A DNA stretch of 64,000 bases from Lederbergia citri (GCF_018343625.1 NZ_JAGYPG010000003.1:189102-253101), one strand, 5' to 3'; numbered from the stretch's first letter, positions 43,516-51,122 are shown. Numbers and translations are program-made. Notes: generated by a model not told the origin, from the letters alone.

Positions 43516-44727
43516 ATGTCAGAGTTATTAAGAAATCGTTTTGTACGTGCCATTTTTGTATCTTCCTTGTTTCTGCAAGTTGGTATTTGGGTGCGAAATT
43601 TTGCTGTTCTTTTATTCGTAATGGAAAAAACGAATGGAAATGCCTTTGCCGTTTCAATGATTTCCGTAGCTGAGTTTGCTCCAATCTTTATTTTTTCTTT
43701 TATAGGGGGAACATTCGCAGACCGTTGGAAGCCAAAGCGCACCATGATATGGTGTGATATTTTAAGTGCTATTTCTATATTTCTAGTGTTGATTACATTA
43801 GTGATTGGTTCATGGAAGATTATCTTTTTCGCTACATTAATTTCAGCGATTTTATCACAATTTTCCCAGCCGTCCGGAATGAAATTATTTAAGATGCATT
43901 TGAAGCCAGAATTAATTCAGTCAGCCATGTCTATTTACCAAACAATTTTCGCCGTTTTCATGGTGTTGGGTCCGGTGGTTGGTACATTTGTGTTCCAACA
44001 ATTTGGAATCGATGTATCGATTGCTATTACAGGCGTGGCATTCCTTCTCTCAGCTGTCGCACTTTTGTTCATCCCAGCTGATCACGATGTGGAAAAAGCG
44101 GACAATACAACAAGTGTTCTAGAGGAAATGAAAGCGGGCGTAAAGTATGTTTTAGCAAAAAAAGAATTAAAACTTCTTGGTCTCTGTTTTATGGCCGCAG
44201 GATTTGCGCTTGGTATGATTCAACCACTCAACATTTTTCTTGTCACAGAAAGATTGGCACTTGCAAAAGAAAACTTACAATGGTTATTGATGGCAAATGG
44301 AATTGGAATGATTGTTGGAGGCGCTCTGTCTGTGATGTTTACTAGGAAAGTCGCGTCACAAAGGCTGCTTGTCATAGGGATGCTTGCAAACTCAATTGGA
44401 TTGAGTGTAGTTGGTTTTTCCACCTCTCTACCGCTTACGTTGGGAGCGGAGCTCTTTACTGGACTATTTTTCCCATGCATTCATATCGGTATTAACACGA
44501 TGATTCTCCAAAGTTCGAAGGCAGAATTCATTGGCAGGGTAAATGGTACATTAAGTCCTTTGTTTACAGGTTCGATGGTTCTGACGATGAGTCTTTCCGG
44601 TATTTTAAAGGAAATGACATCCATTGTACTCATATTTGAAGTGTCTGCTCTCATTTTCGTGATTGGAATTTTAGTCATTTTGCCGATCTTTAATATGAAG
44701 ATTCAGCCTCAAACCGAAGGGGCATAA
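43516..44727 (+). CDS. MFS transporter (MFS_3/DUF894 type)
   Basis: A 403-residue major facilitator with 12 predicted helices. The loop 2-3 motif is GGTFADRWKPKRTMIWCD. This class (enterobactin exporter EntS-like, Bacillus YfiS-like) mostly exports drugs or siderophores, substrate unknown. GAAAGAGG lies 8 bases before the ATG. It is monocistronic with a terminator. Confidence 0.9.
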   Translation: MSELLRNRFVRAIFVSSLFLQVGIWVRNFAVLLFVMEKTNGNAFAVSMISVAEFAPIFIFSFIGGTFADRWKPKRTMIWCDILSAISIFLVLITLVIGSWKIIFFATLISAILSQFSQPSGMKLFKMHLKPELIQSAMSIYQTIFAVFMVLGPVVGTFVFQQFGIDVSIAITGVAFLLSAVALLFIPADHDVEKADNTTSVLEEMKAGVKYVLAKKELKLLGLCFMAAGFALGMIQPLNIFLVTERLALAKENLQWLLMANGIGMIVGGALSVMFTRKVASQRLLVIGMLANSIGLSVVGFSTSLPLTLGAELFTGLFFPCIHIGINTMILQSSKAEFIGRVNGTLSPLFTGSMVLTMSLSGILKEMTSIVLIFEVSALIFVIGILVILPIFNMKIQPQTEGA

Positions 44728-44771
44728 TTTTAGTCAAACGTCTTTTCCACCAATAATTTAGGTGGTATCTG

Positions 44772-44802
44772 CCGCTCCATTTCTACTTGGGGCGGTTTTT
44801 TT
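44772..44802 (+). terminator. Terminator after the MFS gene
   Basis: CCGCTCC (44772-44778) with GGGGCGG (44789-44795), then TTTTTTT. A second small hairpin, CCACC/GGTGG, sits just upstream (44750-44765). Confidence 0.85.
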
Positions 44803-44855
44803 GTGTTAAAATCATTTAACGATGATTTTATGAAATTTTCCAGGAGGCCCTCGTC

Positions 44856-45895
44856 ATGTTTTGGGAATATCTTAATACATATGAGAACTTAAAAAACATC
44901 TTGATATCCATCGCCATTTTATTATTTTTCCTGTTTTTGAGGAAAATTTTTGCGAAGTATGTATTTACATTATTTTTAAAATTGACAAGTAAGGCTCCAA
45001 GTAAGCTATTTTCCAATATTTGGATTGCCTTCGAAAAACCGATGCAGTGGTTTTTTATCATACTAGGGATTTATATTGCTGCGAATTATTTTCCTTATTT
45101 TGAGCAGACAGACCCGCTCTTTTTAAGTTTAATTAGATCTGGATTCATTCTTCTTGTTGCATGGGGATTGTTCACCTTTCTGACGCCTCTTCACTTCTTT
45201 TTTCAAGAATTAATAAGAGGTACAACATTGAAATTGATAATATATTAGTTCCATTTTTGTCCAAAGCTATTAGGGTGATCATAGTTGCAATAGCGATTAC
45301 TGTTATTGCCCAAGAATTCCACTATGATATTAATGGTTTCGTTGCTGGCCTGGGATTAGGCGGTTTAGCCTTTGCGCTTGCGGCTAAAGATGCGCTTGCC
45401 AATTTATTTGGCGGAATCATTATTATTACCGAAAAACCTTTTACAATAGGTGATTGGATATCGACTCCAAGTGTTGAGGGGACAGTAGAAGACATAAATT
45501 TTCGGAGTACGAAAGTGCGTACTTTTACTCAGGCTCTAGTTACTGTACCAAACGCTACACTTGCTGACCAGCCGATTACTAACTGGAGCAAAATGGGGAA
45601 GAGGCAAATTTCATTTTCCTTAAAGCTTCCTCTTGATACTTCAAAAGAAAAGTTGGAAAGGACCATCCGTCGAATAGAAGAGTTATTGAAAGCATATCCC
45701 GGTATTCATCCAGATACCATTCATGTCACATTTGATAAGTATTTGGTGGATGGATATGAAATTTTCCTTTATTTCTTTACGAAATCAACAGAATGGGGAG
45801 AATATTTAAAGGTAAAAGAAGATGTTAATTATAAAATACTGGATATCCTTAAAAGTGAAGAAGACGATAAAAATGCTTCCTTCCAAGAGTCCTAA
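44856..45895 (+). pseudogene. MscS-family mechanosensitive channel, frameshifted
   Basis: Two overlapping reading frames make one MscS-type channel of about 345 residues. The first (44856-45248) encodes three helices after an AGGAGG site; the second frame encodes the pore helix (GFVAGLGLGGLAFALAAKDA), the beta-domain and the C-terminal domain. Homology passes from the first frame to the second at about 45171-45182 (GTTCACCTTTCTGAC). One added base, such as TTCAACCTT, would restore F-N-L-S-D and a continuous protein. So a single-base deletion has broken the gene, or the read is wrong. Both halves look otherwise undecayed, meaning the change is recent. Confidence 0.85.
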
Positions 45896-45909
45896 CTGAT
45901 CTCTAATCT

Positions 45910-45935
45910 CCGCTCAATATAAGAGCGGTTTTTTT
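45910..45935 (+). terminator. Terminator after the channel gene
   Basis: CCGCTC and GAGCGG around a 7-base loop, followed by TTTTTTTG. Confidence 0.9.
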
Positions 45936-45971
45936 GTTGAAAAAAAACACTAATTAATTTTATTTAGTACA

Positions 45972-46000
45972 TTGCATTATACAGTACTGTATGATATATT
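45972..46000 (+). promoter_or_regulatory. Promoter and PadR operator of the DUF1700/DUF4097 operon
   Basis: TTGCAT (45972-45977), 17 bp, TATATT (45995-46000). The perfect palindrome ATACAGTACTGTAT (45979-45992) fills the spacer, where a repressor would block polymerase. A second half-site-like TGTACAGTAGTG follows at 46039-46050. Confidence 0.75.
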
Positions 46001-46078
46001 ATCTTTGCAAGGTATTTTTTAATGATTAGTAGTGTATAATGTACAGTAGTGAATACAGAAATGAGGTGCAACTTAACA

Positions 46079-46402
46079 TTGAACGTTCAATTTAAAAAAG
46101 GTGTGTTAGAGCTATGTGTTTTAGCACTGCTTGATAAGCAAGATCGCTACGGTTATGAGTTGGTCCAGAAAATTTCGGATCAAATTGCTATATCGGAAGG
46201 CACTGTATATCCACTTTTGAGGCGATTAACGAAAGAGGAATATTTTACGACATACTTACAAGAGTCAACGGAAGGTCCATCTCGAAAGTATTACAGATTG
46301 ACAGAAAAAGGGAGAAAGTATCTATATGAGTTGATTCAGGAATGGCAGGAATTCATTTCCGGGGTCAACCAATTAATTAAAGAAGGGGTAAATCATGAAT
46401 AA
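46079..46402 (+). CDS. PadR family transcriptional regulator
   Basis: A 107-residue PadR repressor: NVQFKKGVLELCVLALLDKQ, RYGYELVQKI, SEGTVYPLLRRLTKE and the wing SRKYYRLTEKGRKYL. The start is TTG 46079 with GAGGTG 10 bases upstream; the conserved family N-terminus begins there. It overlaps DUF1700 by 8 bases. Such PadR-DUF1700-DUF4097 operons respond to envelope stress or antibiotics in Firmicutes (family knowledge). Confidence 0.92.
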   Translation: MNVQFKKGVLELCVLALLDKQDRYGYELVQKISDQIAISEGTVYPLLRRLTKEEYFTTYLQESTEGPSRKYYRLTEKGRKYLYELIQEWQEFISGVNQLIKEGVNHE

Positions 46403-46955
46403 ATATCAATTTATGAGAATATTGGAATCATCTTTAGAACGACTTCCGTCCAATGAACGATTAGACATTATACAAGATTTCGAAGAGCACTTTACGATTG
46501 GATTGGAAGAAGGAAAAACGGAAGAACAAATTGTAAATTCACTTGGATCGCCACAACAAATTGCAAGAGAAATTTTGGCGACGCATCATCTTGAAAAAGT
46601 GCAAACAAAGGCAACGACTGGAAACGTGTTTCGTGCAGTATGGGCGGTCATTGGATTAGGTTTCTTTAATTTAGTCATTGTACTCGGTCCTTTTATTGCA
46701 ATCGCTTCGATTATTATAGCAGGCTGGGCGGTAGGAATATCCTTTATAGCTTCTCCATTGTTAGTTTTGGTGAACTCAGTTATCTTCCCAGGAACTTTTG
46801 AATACTTTGACCTGTTTATATCAATGTTGCTTTGTGGAATTGGGTTATTTATCTCGATTGGAATGTATTTTGCCACTCGATCTATTGTTAACGGCTTCGT
46901 CCGTTATTTAAAATTTAATGCAAGAATCGTTAAAGGTGGGTTAAAACATGAATAA
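46395..46955 (+). CDS. DUF1700 domain membrane protein
   Basis: A 186-residue protein: an N-terminal helical DUF1700 region (LPSNERLDIIQDFEEHFTIG, then SLGSPQQIAREIL) that recurs in anti-sigma or regulator-like membrane proteins, followed by three membrane helices. It overlaps its neighbours on both sides by 8 bases. Function inferred as a membrane partner of the DUF4097 protein. Confidence 0.9.
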   Translation: MNKYQFMRILESSLERLPSNERLDIIQDFEEHFTIGLEEGKTEEQIVNSLGSPQQIAREILATHHLEKVQTKATTGNVFRAVWAVIGLGFFNLVIVLGPFIAIASIIIAGWAVGISFIASPLLVLVNSVIFPGTFEYFDLFISMLLCGIGLFISIGMYFATRSIVNGFVRYLKFNARIVKGGLKHE

Positions 46956-47805
46956 TATTAAAATAATCGCAACAGCTGCCCTGTTTTTATTATTAGTAGG
47001 GCTAGTAGGGAGTATAGCTACATTTAAATCAATAGGCCAATCTGAACAAATTTCAGATGAAAGAGTAATAGACAAGGATATTGCGAACATTTCCATATCC
47101 ACAAATAACTCTAAAGTAGAAATTTATCCTTCAAATGATTCTAAGACAACAGTAGAGCTTTCAGGTAAAGCAGCTAAAAACTTAAAATATACTTTTTCTG
47201 CTGATGTAAATGGAGATACATTGAACGTAGAATTAAAAGAAAAGCTTAGAAAACTATTTAACTTTGATTTTTTTGCAACGTCTTTGACCCTAAAAGTATA
47301 TGTACCTGAAAAACAATATGAATCGATTCAATCAAAGAGTAATAATGGATATATTAAAGCGGAAAAACTAAATGCAGGCGAATTTACAATTGATACGGAC
47401 AATGGACGAATTCAGCTTGATCATATTAAAAGCTCCACTGTTACAGCAAAAGCAAGCAATGGCATGATCGATATGAATAATATAACTGCTACCTCAGTTG
47501 AAGTAAAAGCTGCTAATGGGAAAGTTAACCTTAAAGACGTGGAAGGTAAGATTGTAGGAAAGGTAAACAATGGAAGAGTTTCCCTTACAACTAATAATCT
47601 AGATCGACCGATTAATATCGAATCAGATAATGGGGAAATCATCATTACCACAGACAAAGAGCCAACTAATGCAACTATTGATGTGACGGTTCACAATGGA
47701 AAAACAGACGTGTTTGGCCAATCCAATCGCAATGTCGTATTTGGAAAAGGGGAAAATATGATTAAACTCGTCACTCATAATGGAAGAATAACAGTTAACA
47801 AATAA
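46948..47805 (+). CDS. DUF4097 beta-helix envelope protein
   Basis: A 285-residue protein with an N-terminal membrane helix (about 5-25) and a DUF4097 right-handed beta-helix of repeated SNNGYIKAEKL, TDNGRIQLDHI, ASNGMIDMNNI and AANGKVNLKDV units, about 20 residues each. LiaG-like proteins share it. It faces the outside. It is the last gene of the PadR operon and is followed by a strong terminator. Confidence 0.9.
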   Translation: MNNIKIIATAALFLLLVGLVGSIATFKSIGQSEQISDERVIDKDIANISISTNNSKVEIYPSNDSKTTVELSGKAAKNLKYTFSADVNGDTLNVELKEKLRKLFNFDFFATSLTLKVYVPEKQYESIQSKSNNGYIKAEKLNAGEFTIDTDNGRIQLDHIKSSTVTAKASNGMIDMNNITATSVEVKAANGKVNLKDVEGKIVGKVNNGRVSLTTNNLDRPINIESDNGEIIITTDKEPTNATIDVTVHNGKTDVFGQSNRNVVFGKGENMIKLVTHNGRITVNK

Positions 47806-47813
47806 ATAGGTGA

Positions 47814-47856
47814 AACGGATGGGCACTGAGGACTAAAGTGTTCATCCGTTTTTTAT
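47814..47856 (+). terminator. Terminator of the PadR-DUF1700-DUF4097 operon
   Basis: A 14-bp stem with two G-U pairs (AACGGATGGGCACT with AGTGTTCATCCGTT), then TTTTATTG. Confidence 0.9.
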
Positions 47857-48044
47857 TGAAGTAGTGAAGAACTTTATTATGAATACAGATAAGTTGGTGT
47901 TGCGGCGTAAAGTGAACTGGAAATACGATATGTATGTGTCATGTCTTCAAATATACACAAATGAAACATAAATGTTAAAATTGAATATTTTCTTTATTAG
48001 CTTGAATAATAGTACAATAATATCATTGGAAAAATAAAAGACAC
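47857..48044. other. Upstream region of the RNPP regulator
   Basis: The 328-bp gap before the regulator holds the preceding terminator and this AT-rich region. It has one inverted repeat, TATGTGTCAT (47933-47942) and ATGAAACATA (47961-47970), one mismatch, spaced 18 bp. It could be a distant regulator-binding site, but no role can be shown. Confidence 0.4.
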
Positions 48045-48085
48045 ACTATATATAGTATGAAAGTATTGAAAACACTGCTATAATG
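48045..48085 (+). promoter_or_regulatory. Promoter of the RNPP regulator with upstream palindrome
   Basis: TGCTATAAT (48077-48085) is an extended -10; ATGAAA (48057-48062) lies 17 bp upstream as a weak -35. The palindrome ACTATATATAGT (48045-48056) abuts the -35, the position of a class II activator site. It may be the target of the regulator itself. Confidence 0.6.
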
Positions 48086-48133
48086 GTGTTAAGAACTCAA
48101 TGTTAAAGTTATTTTGACAAAGGGGTAAAGTGT

Positions 48134-49030
48134 ATGAGCGAGAATTTCATAAACATTGGTGAAATCCTACAGTCATTAAGAGTGAACAAAGGATTGGCCT
48201 TAGACGAATTAGCAGAAGGTATTTGCTCAGTTGAGGAACTCGATTTAATGGAAAAAAACAAGCAAGTTCCTACAATTGATCAACTATTTAGATTGGCCAA
48301 TAAACTAAATGTTAAACTAAGTGACTTCTTTGATTTTACTTCAGCAGACTCTGCAAGTTACGTTTCAGCAGTCAGCGGGTTAATCAATAAATATAGAAGA
48401 GAACGAAATTATAAGGCTATCCACGAAATTGTACAAAGAGAGAAAAACAATCCACTCTTTAATTTTCCATCTAGCCAGCAATTTCTACTTTGGCATGAGG
48501 CGATTTGTTTATATTATTTAGCAGATCCCGATAAAAGGGATAAAAAGACTTCAATAAAGATGTTAAATGAAGCATTAGATTTAACAAATCCATCAAGAAA
48601 AGGTTTTTCAGAAAGAGAAATAGAAATTAAAATGGCGATAGCGTTGATTGAGAAAGATGATTTGAACATTGAAGAAGCGATAACAATTTTAAAAGGAATA
48701 TTAGAAGATATTGATAAACTTCCCTCGCTAGCTGAACCGCAAATTCGATTAAGGGCATTATTTGGATTATCTCAATGCCTTGCTAGGCTACATAAATATG
48801 AAGAATCACTGTTTTATAGTGAAAAAGGAATTAAACAGTGTATTAATGATGAGGTTATTTACTTATTAGGAGAGTTTCTTTATCAATCAGCATCGAATAA
48901 CTTAGCTTTGGATAATAAGAAGGAAGGAATAAAATACCTTACAAAAGCACTTTATATTTTTAAATTACAGGAAAATAGTAGATTTAGTGATCTTGTAGAA
49001 ACTCAATTGGAAAAATTATCATCTGAATGA
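48134..49030 (+). CDS. RNPP/PlcR-Rgg-like peptide-responsive regulator
   Basis: A 298-residue cytoplasmic regulator: an N-terminal XRE-type helix-turn-helix (residues ~8-62, IGEILQSLRVNKGLALDELA to NVKLSDFF), and then about 230 residues of antiparallel helices in TPR-like pairs (for example RALFGLSQCLARLHKYEESL). The length and architecture match PlcR, Rgg and ComR, whose TPR domain binds a re-imported peptide pheromone. The ribosome site AAAGGGG lies 8 bases from the ATG. Its neighbour 43 bases downstream encodes a secreted repeat peptide, so a receptor-pheromone pair is likely. A helix-turn-helix/TPR regulator without a peptide ligand is the alternative. Confidence 0.88.
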   Translation: MSENFINIGEILQSLRVNKGLALDELAEGICSVEELDLMEKNKQVPTIDQLFRLANKLNVKLSDFFDFTSADSASYVSAVSGLINKYRRERNYKAIHEIVQREKNNPLFNFPSSQQFLLWHEAICLYYLADPDKRDKKTSIKMLNEALDLTNPSRKGFSEREIEIKMAIALIEKDDLNIEEAITILKGILEDIDKLPSLAEPQIRLRALFGLSQCLARLHKYEESLFYSEKGIKQCINDEVIYLLGEFLYQSASNNLALDNKKEGIKYLTKALYIFKLQENSRFSDLVETQLEKLSSE

Positions 49031-49056
49031 TATAATTTCAATAATTATATAATTAT
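49007..49056 (+). promoter_or_regulatory. Possible own promoter of the repeat-peptide gene
   Basis: TTGGAA (49007-49012), 18 bp, TATAAT (49031-49036), the -35 lying inside the end of the regulator gene. The perfect 16-bp palindrome ATAATTATATAATTAT (49041-49056) covers the expected start. AT-richness makes both calls tentative. Confidence 0.5.
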
Positions 49057-49073
49057 ATAAGGAGAGTTTAATG

Positions 49074-49535
49074 ATGAAGAAACTAATAATTACTTCTGCT
49101 CTTGCAATTGGATTGTTTGGTGTAGGGGGCTCTGTAGGGACTATAATAGCAGGACAACCGTTGCCAGAATTACCAACTCAACATAGTGTAAAACCAGTAA
49201 TAGCGGGACAGCCATTACCAGAATTACCAACTCAACATAGTGTAAAACCAGTAATAGCGGGACAGCCATTGCCAGAATTACCAACTCAACATAGTGTAAA
49301 ACCAATATTAGCAGGACAGCCATTACCAGAATTACCAACTCAACATAGTGTAAAACCAATATTAGCAGGACAGCCATTACCAGAATTACCAACTCAACAT
49401 AGTGTAAAACCAATAATAGCAGGACAGCCATTGCCAGAATTACCAACTCAACATAGTGTAAAACCAGTAATAGCAGGACAGCCATTACCAGAACTACCAA
49501 CTCAACACAGTATAGATATTAAAGCATACGCTTAA
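49074..49535 (+). CDS. Secreted multi-copy peptide precursor (putative pheromone)
   Basis: A 153-residue exported protein. Signal peptide: MKK, then a hydrophobic stretch LIITSALAIGLFGVGG. The remainder is seven tandem units of 18 residues with the invariant core AGQPLPELPTQHS, joined by VKP plus variable V/I and I/L/V, and ends IDIKAYA. It has no other domain. Processing at the variable hydrophobic junctions would release seven nearly identical Pro-rich peptides. The gene lies between an RNPP-type regulator and a terminator, in the place held by pheromone genes such as papR. ATG 49074 is preferred (GGAGAG spacing 7). Pheromone function is inferred; an adhesive or ligand-binding repeat protein is the alternative. 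Confidence 0.85.
   Translation: MKKLIITSALAIGLFGVGGSVGTIIAGQPLPELPTQHSVKPVIAGQPLPELPTQHSVKPVIAGQPLPELPTQHSVKPILAGQPLPELPTQHSVKPILAGQPLPELPTQHSVKPIIAGQPLPELPTQHSVKPVIAGQPLPELPTQHSIDIKAYA
49146..49511 (+). repeat. Seven in-frame 54-bp coding repeats
   Basis: Units start at 49146, 49200, 49254, 49308, 49362, 49416 and 49470; the last is cut short after the core. DNA differences among units within the core (CAA/CAG, CCG/CCA, TTG/TTA, TTA/CTA, GCA/GCG, CAT/CAC) are all synonymous, so the peptide is under selection. Confidence 0.95.
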
Positions 49536-49540
49536 TAACC

Positions 49541-49581
49541 AACAACGCCGCATTCAAATAAATGCTGCGTTGTTTTTTTAT
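49541..49581 (+). terminator. Terminator of the regulator-pheromone locus
   Basis: A 14-bp stem with one mismatch (49541-49554 with 49561-49574), then TTTTTT. It closes the two-gene unit. Confidence 0.93.
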
Positions 49582-49604
49582 GTATAAAAACTTTAAAAAA
49601 CACA

Positions 49605-49635
49605 TTGACACTCACGTAACGTGATACCTTATAGT
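49605..49635 (+). promoter_or_regulatory. MerR-type promoter with 19-bp spacer
   Basis: TTGACA (49605-49610), a 19-bp spacer, TATAGT (49630-49635). The perfect dyad TCACGTAACGTGA (49612-49624) lies centrally in the spacer. The over-long spacer and dyad are the hallmark of MerR activators, which untwist the DNA; autoactivation by the gene that follows is expected. Confidence 0.9.
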
Positions 49636-49660
49636 TAAAAAAGAAGGGAGGCACAACAGG

Positions 49661-50401
49661 TTGAAAGTGAAAGAAGTGGCTGATTTGGTTGGGATTAGTG
49701 TGCGCACACTGCATCATTACGATGATATTGGGTTGTTGATTCCGGAAGAAACAACCGAAGCGGGATATCGAATCTATTCCAATAAAAATCTCGAGACGCT
49801 ACAGCAAATTTTATTTTTTAAAGAGTTAGGCTTCCCTTTAAAGCAAATTAAAGAAATTATCAGCAGTCCATCTTTTGATCGAGAAGAGGCGCTGTCCTTA
49901 CACCGAAAGATGTTGGTTGAGAAGCGCCGCCGACTTGATCGGATGATTGAGACAGTTGAGAAAACAATGAAGCATATGAAAGGAGAGATAAAAATGTCTA
50001 ATAAGGAAAAGTTTGAAGGCTTTGATTTCAGCCATAATCCATATGAGCAAGAAGCACGTGAACGTTGGGGAGATGAAGCTGTCAATAAAGCTAATCAAAA
50101 AATAGGCAATATTTCAAAAAGTGAAAAGGACGAGTTTGAAGAACGATTTAACGAAATTTATCGTAAGTTGGCAGAGATACGTCATACATCTCCTGATTCG
50201 AAAGAGGCTCAAGAAGGTATTAAAGAATGGTATGACTTTTTAAACACGATGGGGGATTATTCATTTGATGCCTTCAAAGGTTTAGGACAAATTTATGTAG
50301 ATGATGAACGGTTTACGAAAAATATTGATCAATTCGGCAAAGGTCTAGCCCAATTCATGCGTGATGCGATGGCTGTTTTTGCAGACCGAAACAATAAATA
50401 A
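49661..50401 (+). CDS. MerR family regulator with TipAS domain (Mta-like)
   Basis: A 246-residue activator: N-terminal MerR winged helix (VKEVADLVGISVRTLHHYDD and GYRIYSNKNLETLQQILFFK), a dimer coiled coil (about residues 78-108) and a C-terminal TipAS drug-binding domain (GLGQIYVDDERFTKNIDQFG). It resembles Bacillus subtilis Mta, which activates multidrug-efflux genes. TTG 49661 follows AAGGGAGG by 9 bases. Its target may be its own promoter and unlinked transporters. Confidence 0.92.
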   Translation: MKVKEVADLVGISVRTLHHYDDIGLLIPEETTEAGYRIYSNKNLETLQQILFFKELGFPLKQIKEIISSPSFDREEALSLHRKMLVEKRRRLDRMIETVEKTMKHMKGEIKMSNKEKFEGFDFSHNPYEQEARERWGDEAVNKANQKIGNISKSEKDEFEERFNEIYRKLAEIRHTSPDSKEAQEGIKEWYDFLNTMGDYSFDAFKGLGQIYVDDERFTKNIDQFGKGLAQFMRDAMAVFADRNNK

Positions 50402-50404
50402 TTG

Positions 50405-50783
50405 TTGTCTCAATTCGCATTCAATCGAGATCGAAATGGTCAAAAAGCGGAGAATGTGTCTCGATTCGCATCCAATCGAGACTGAAATCGTCAAAAAGCA
50501 TAGAATGTGTCTCGATTCGCATCCAATCGAGAATGAAATCGTCAAAAAGCATAGAATGTGTCTCGATTCGCATCCAATCGAGACCGAAATCGTCAAAAAG
50601 CAGAGAATGTGTCTCGATTCGTATCTAATCGAGACCGAAATGGTCAAAAAGCAGTGAATATGTCCCCATTCGCATTTAATCGAGACTGAAATCGTCAAAA
50701 AGTAGAGAATGTGTCTCGATCCGTATTCAATCGAGAATGAAATAATCAAGAAGCAATAAACGTGTCGATTCAAATCCAATCGA
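50405..50783. repeat. 51-bp tandem array, eight units, each with a hairpin
   Basis: Units start at about 50405, 50456, 50507, 50558, 50609, 50660, 50711 and 50762 (last short). A unit contains TCTCGATT, a 7-base variable loop, AATCGAGA (8-bp stem), then a constant AATCGTCAAAAAGC linker and AGAATGTG. There are no unique spacers, hence not CRISPR. The period is a multiple of three, which opens frames on both strands. It lies between the TipAS regulator stop and a bidirectional terminator. Confidence 0.85.
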
Positions 50784-50815
50784 AAAAAGAGCTTGGGACC
50801 CCAAGCTCTTTTTTT
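50784..50815. terminator. Bidirectional terminator
   Basis: GAGCTTGG (50789-50796) and CCAAGCTC (50801-50808) flanked by A6 and T7, usable by both the rightward repeat region and the leftward YkuS-like gene. Confidence 0.93.
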
Positions 50816-50822
50816 ACACTAA

Positions 50823-51071
50823 TTAATGAAGTTTTAGTTTATCTTCAACTTCCCGACAGACTTCATCAGCGGACATACCATCCGCATCAATGATGGACCC
50901 TTCCATGGAAATGTTTTGAATTCCCATAAAATTGGAATCCATGCCTGATACAACGCAACAATCGACATTTTTAATATCCGATTCATTATGGACTGGAATT
51001 ACTTCGTAACCTTTTTCTTCTAGTGCTTGCTGTACATTTGTCAAAGCTGGTTCAATACCGATTTTAGCCAC
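50823..51071 (-). CDS. YkuS/UPF0180 family protein
   Basis: An 82-residue cytoplasmic protein of the UPF0180 family (Bacillus YkuS). Typical parts are KIGIEPALTNVQQALEEKGY, the double Cys DCCVVSGMDSNFMGIQ and a C-terminal acidic helix. Function unknown. The start is GTG 51071, with GGGAGG 8 bases upstream; the earlier GTG lies in that site. Confidence 0.88.
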   Translation of the reverse strand: MAKIGIEPALTNVQQALEEKGYEVIPVHNESDIKNVDCCVVSGMDSNFMGIQNISMEGSIIDADGMSADEVCREVEDKLKLH

Positions 51072-51122
51072 AGAGCACACCTCCCTTTTCTAATCTAGTT
51101 TCCCTGTTTACCATGGAAATAT

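Noticed and set aside
45165..45185. Programmed -1 frameshift in the MscS gene
   Set aside because: No canonical slippery heptamer and no following pseudoknot is visible; a one-base deletion explains it more simply.
49141..49500. Long hydrophobic frame on the minus strand of the pheromone repeats
   Set aside because: It is the shadow of the 54-bp repeat, which leaves all frames of the same period open. It has no ribosome site, and its repeat pattern follows the plus-strand codons.
50345..50779. Repeat proteins on either strand of the 51-bp array (MCLDSHPIETEIVKKHR-like units on plus)
   Set aside because: The period is a multiple of three, so frames remain open by chance; neither has a ribosome site or signal peptide. 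The hairpin, not the peptide, is the conserved part.
50405..50783. CRISPR array
   Set aside because: There are no unique spacers: the full 51-bp unit is repeated with scattered substitutions. No cas genes are present.
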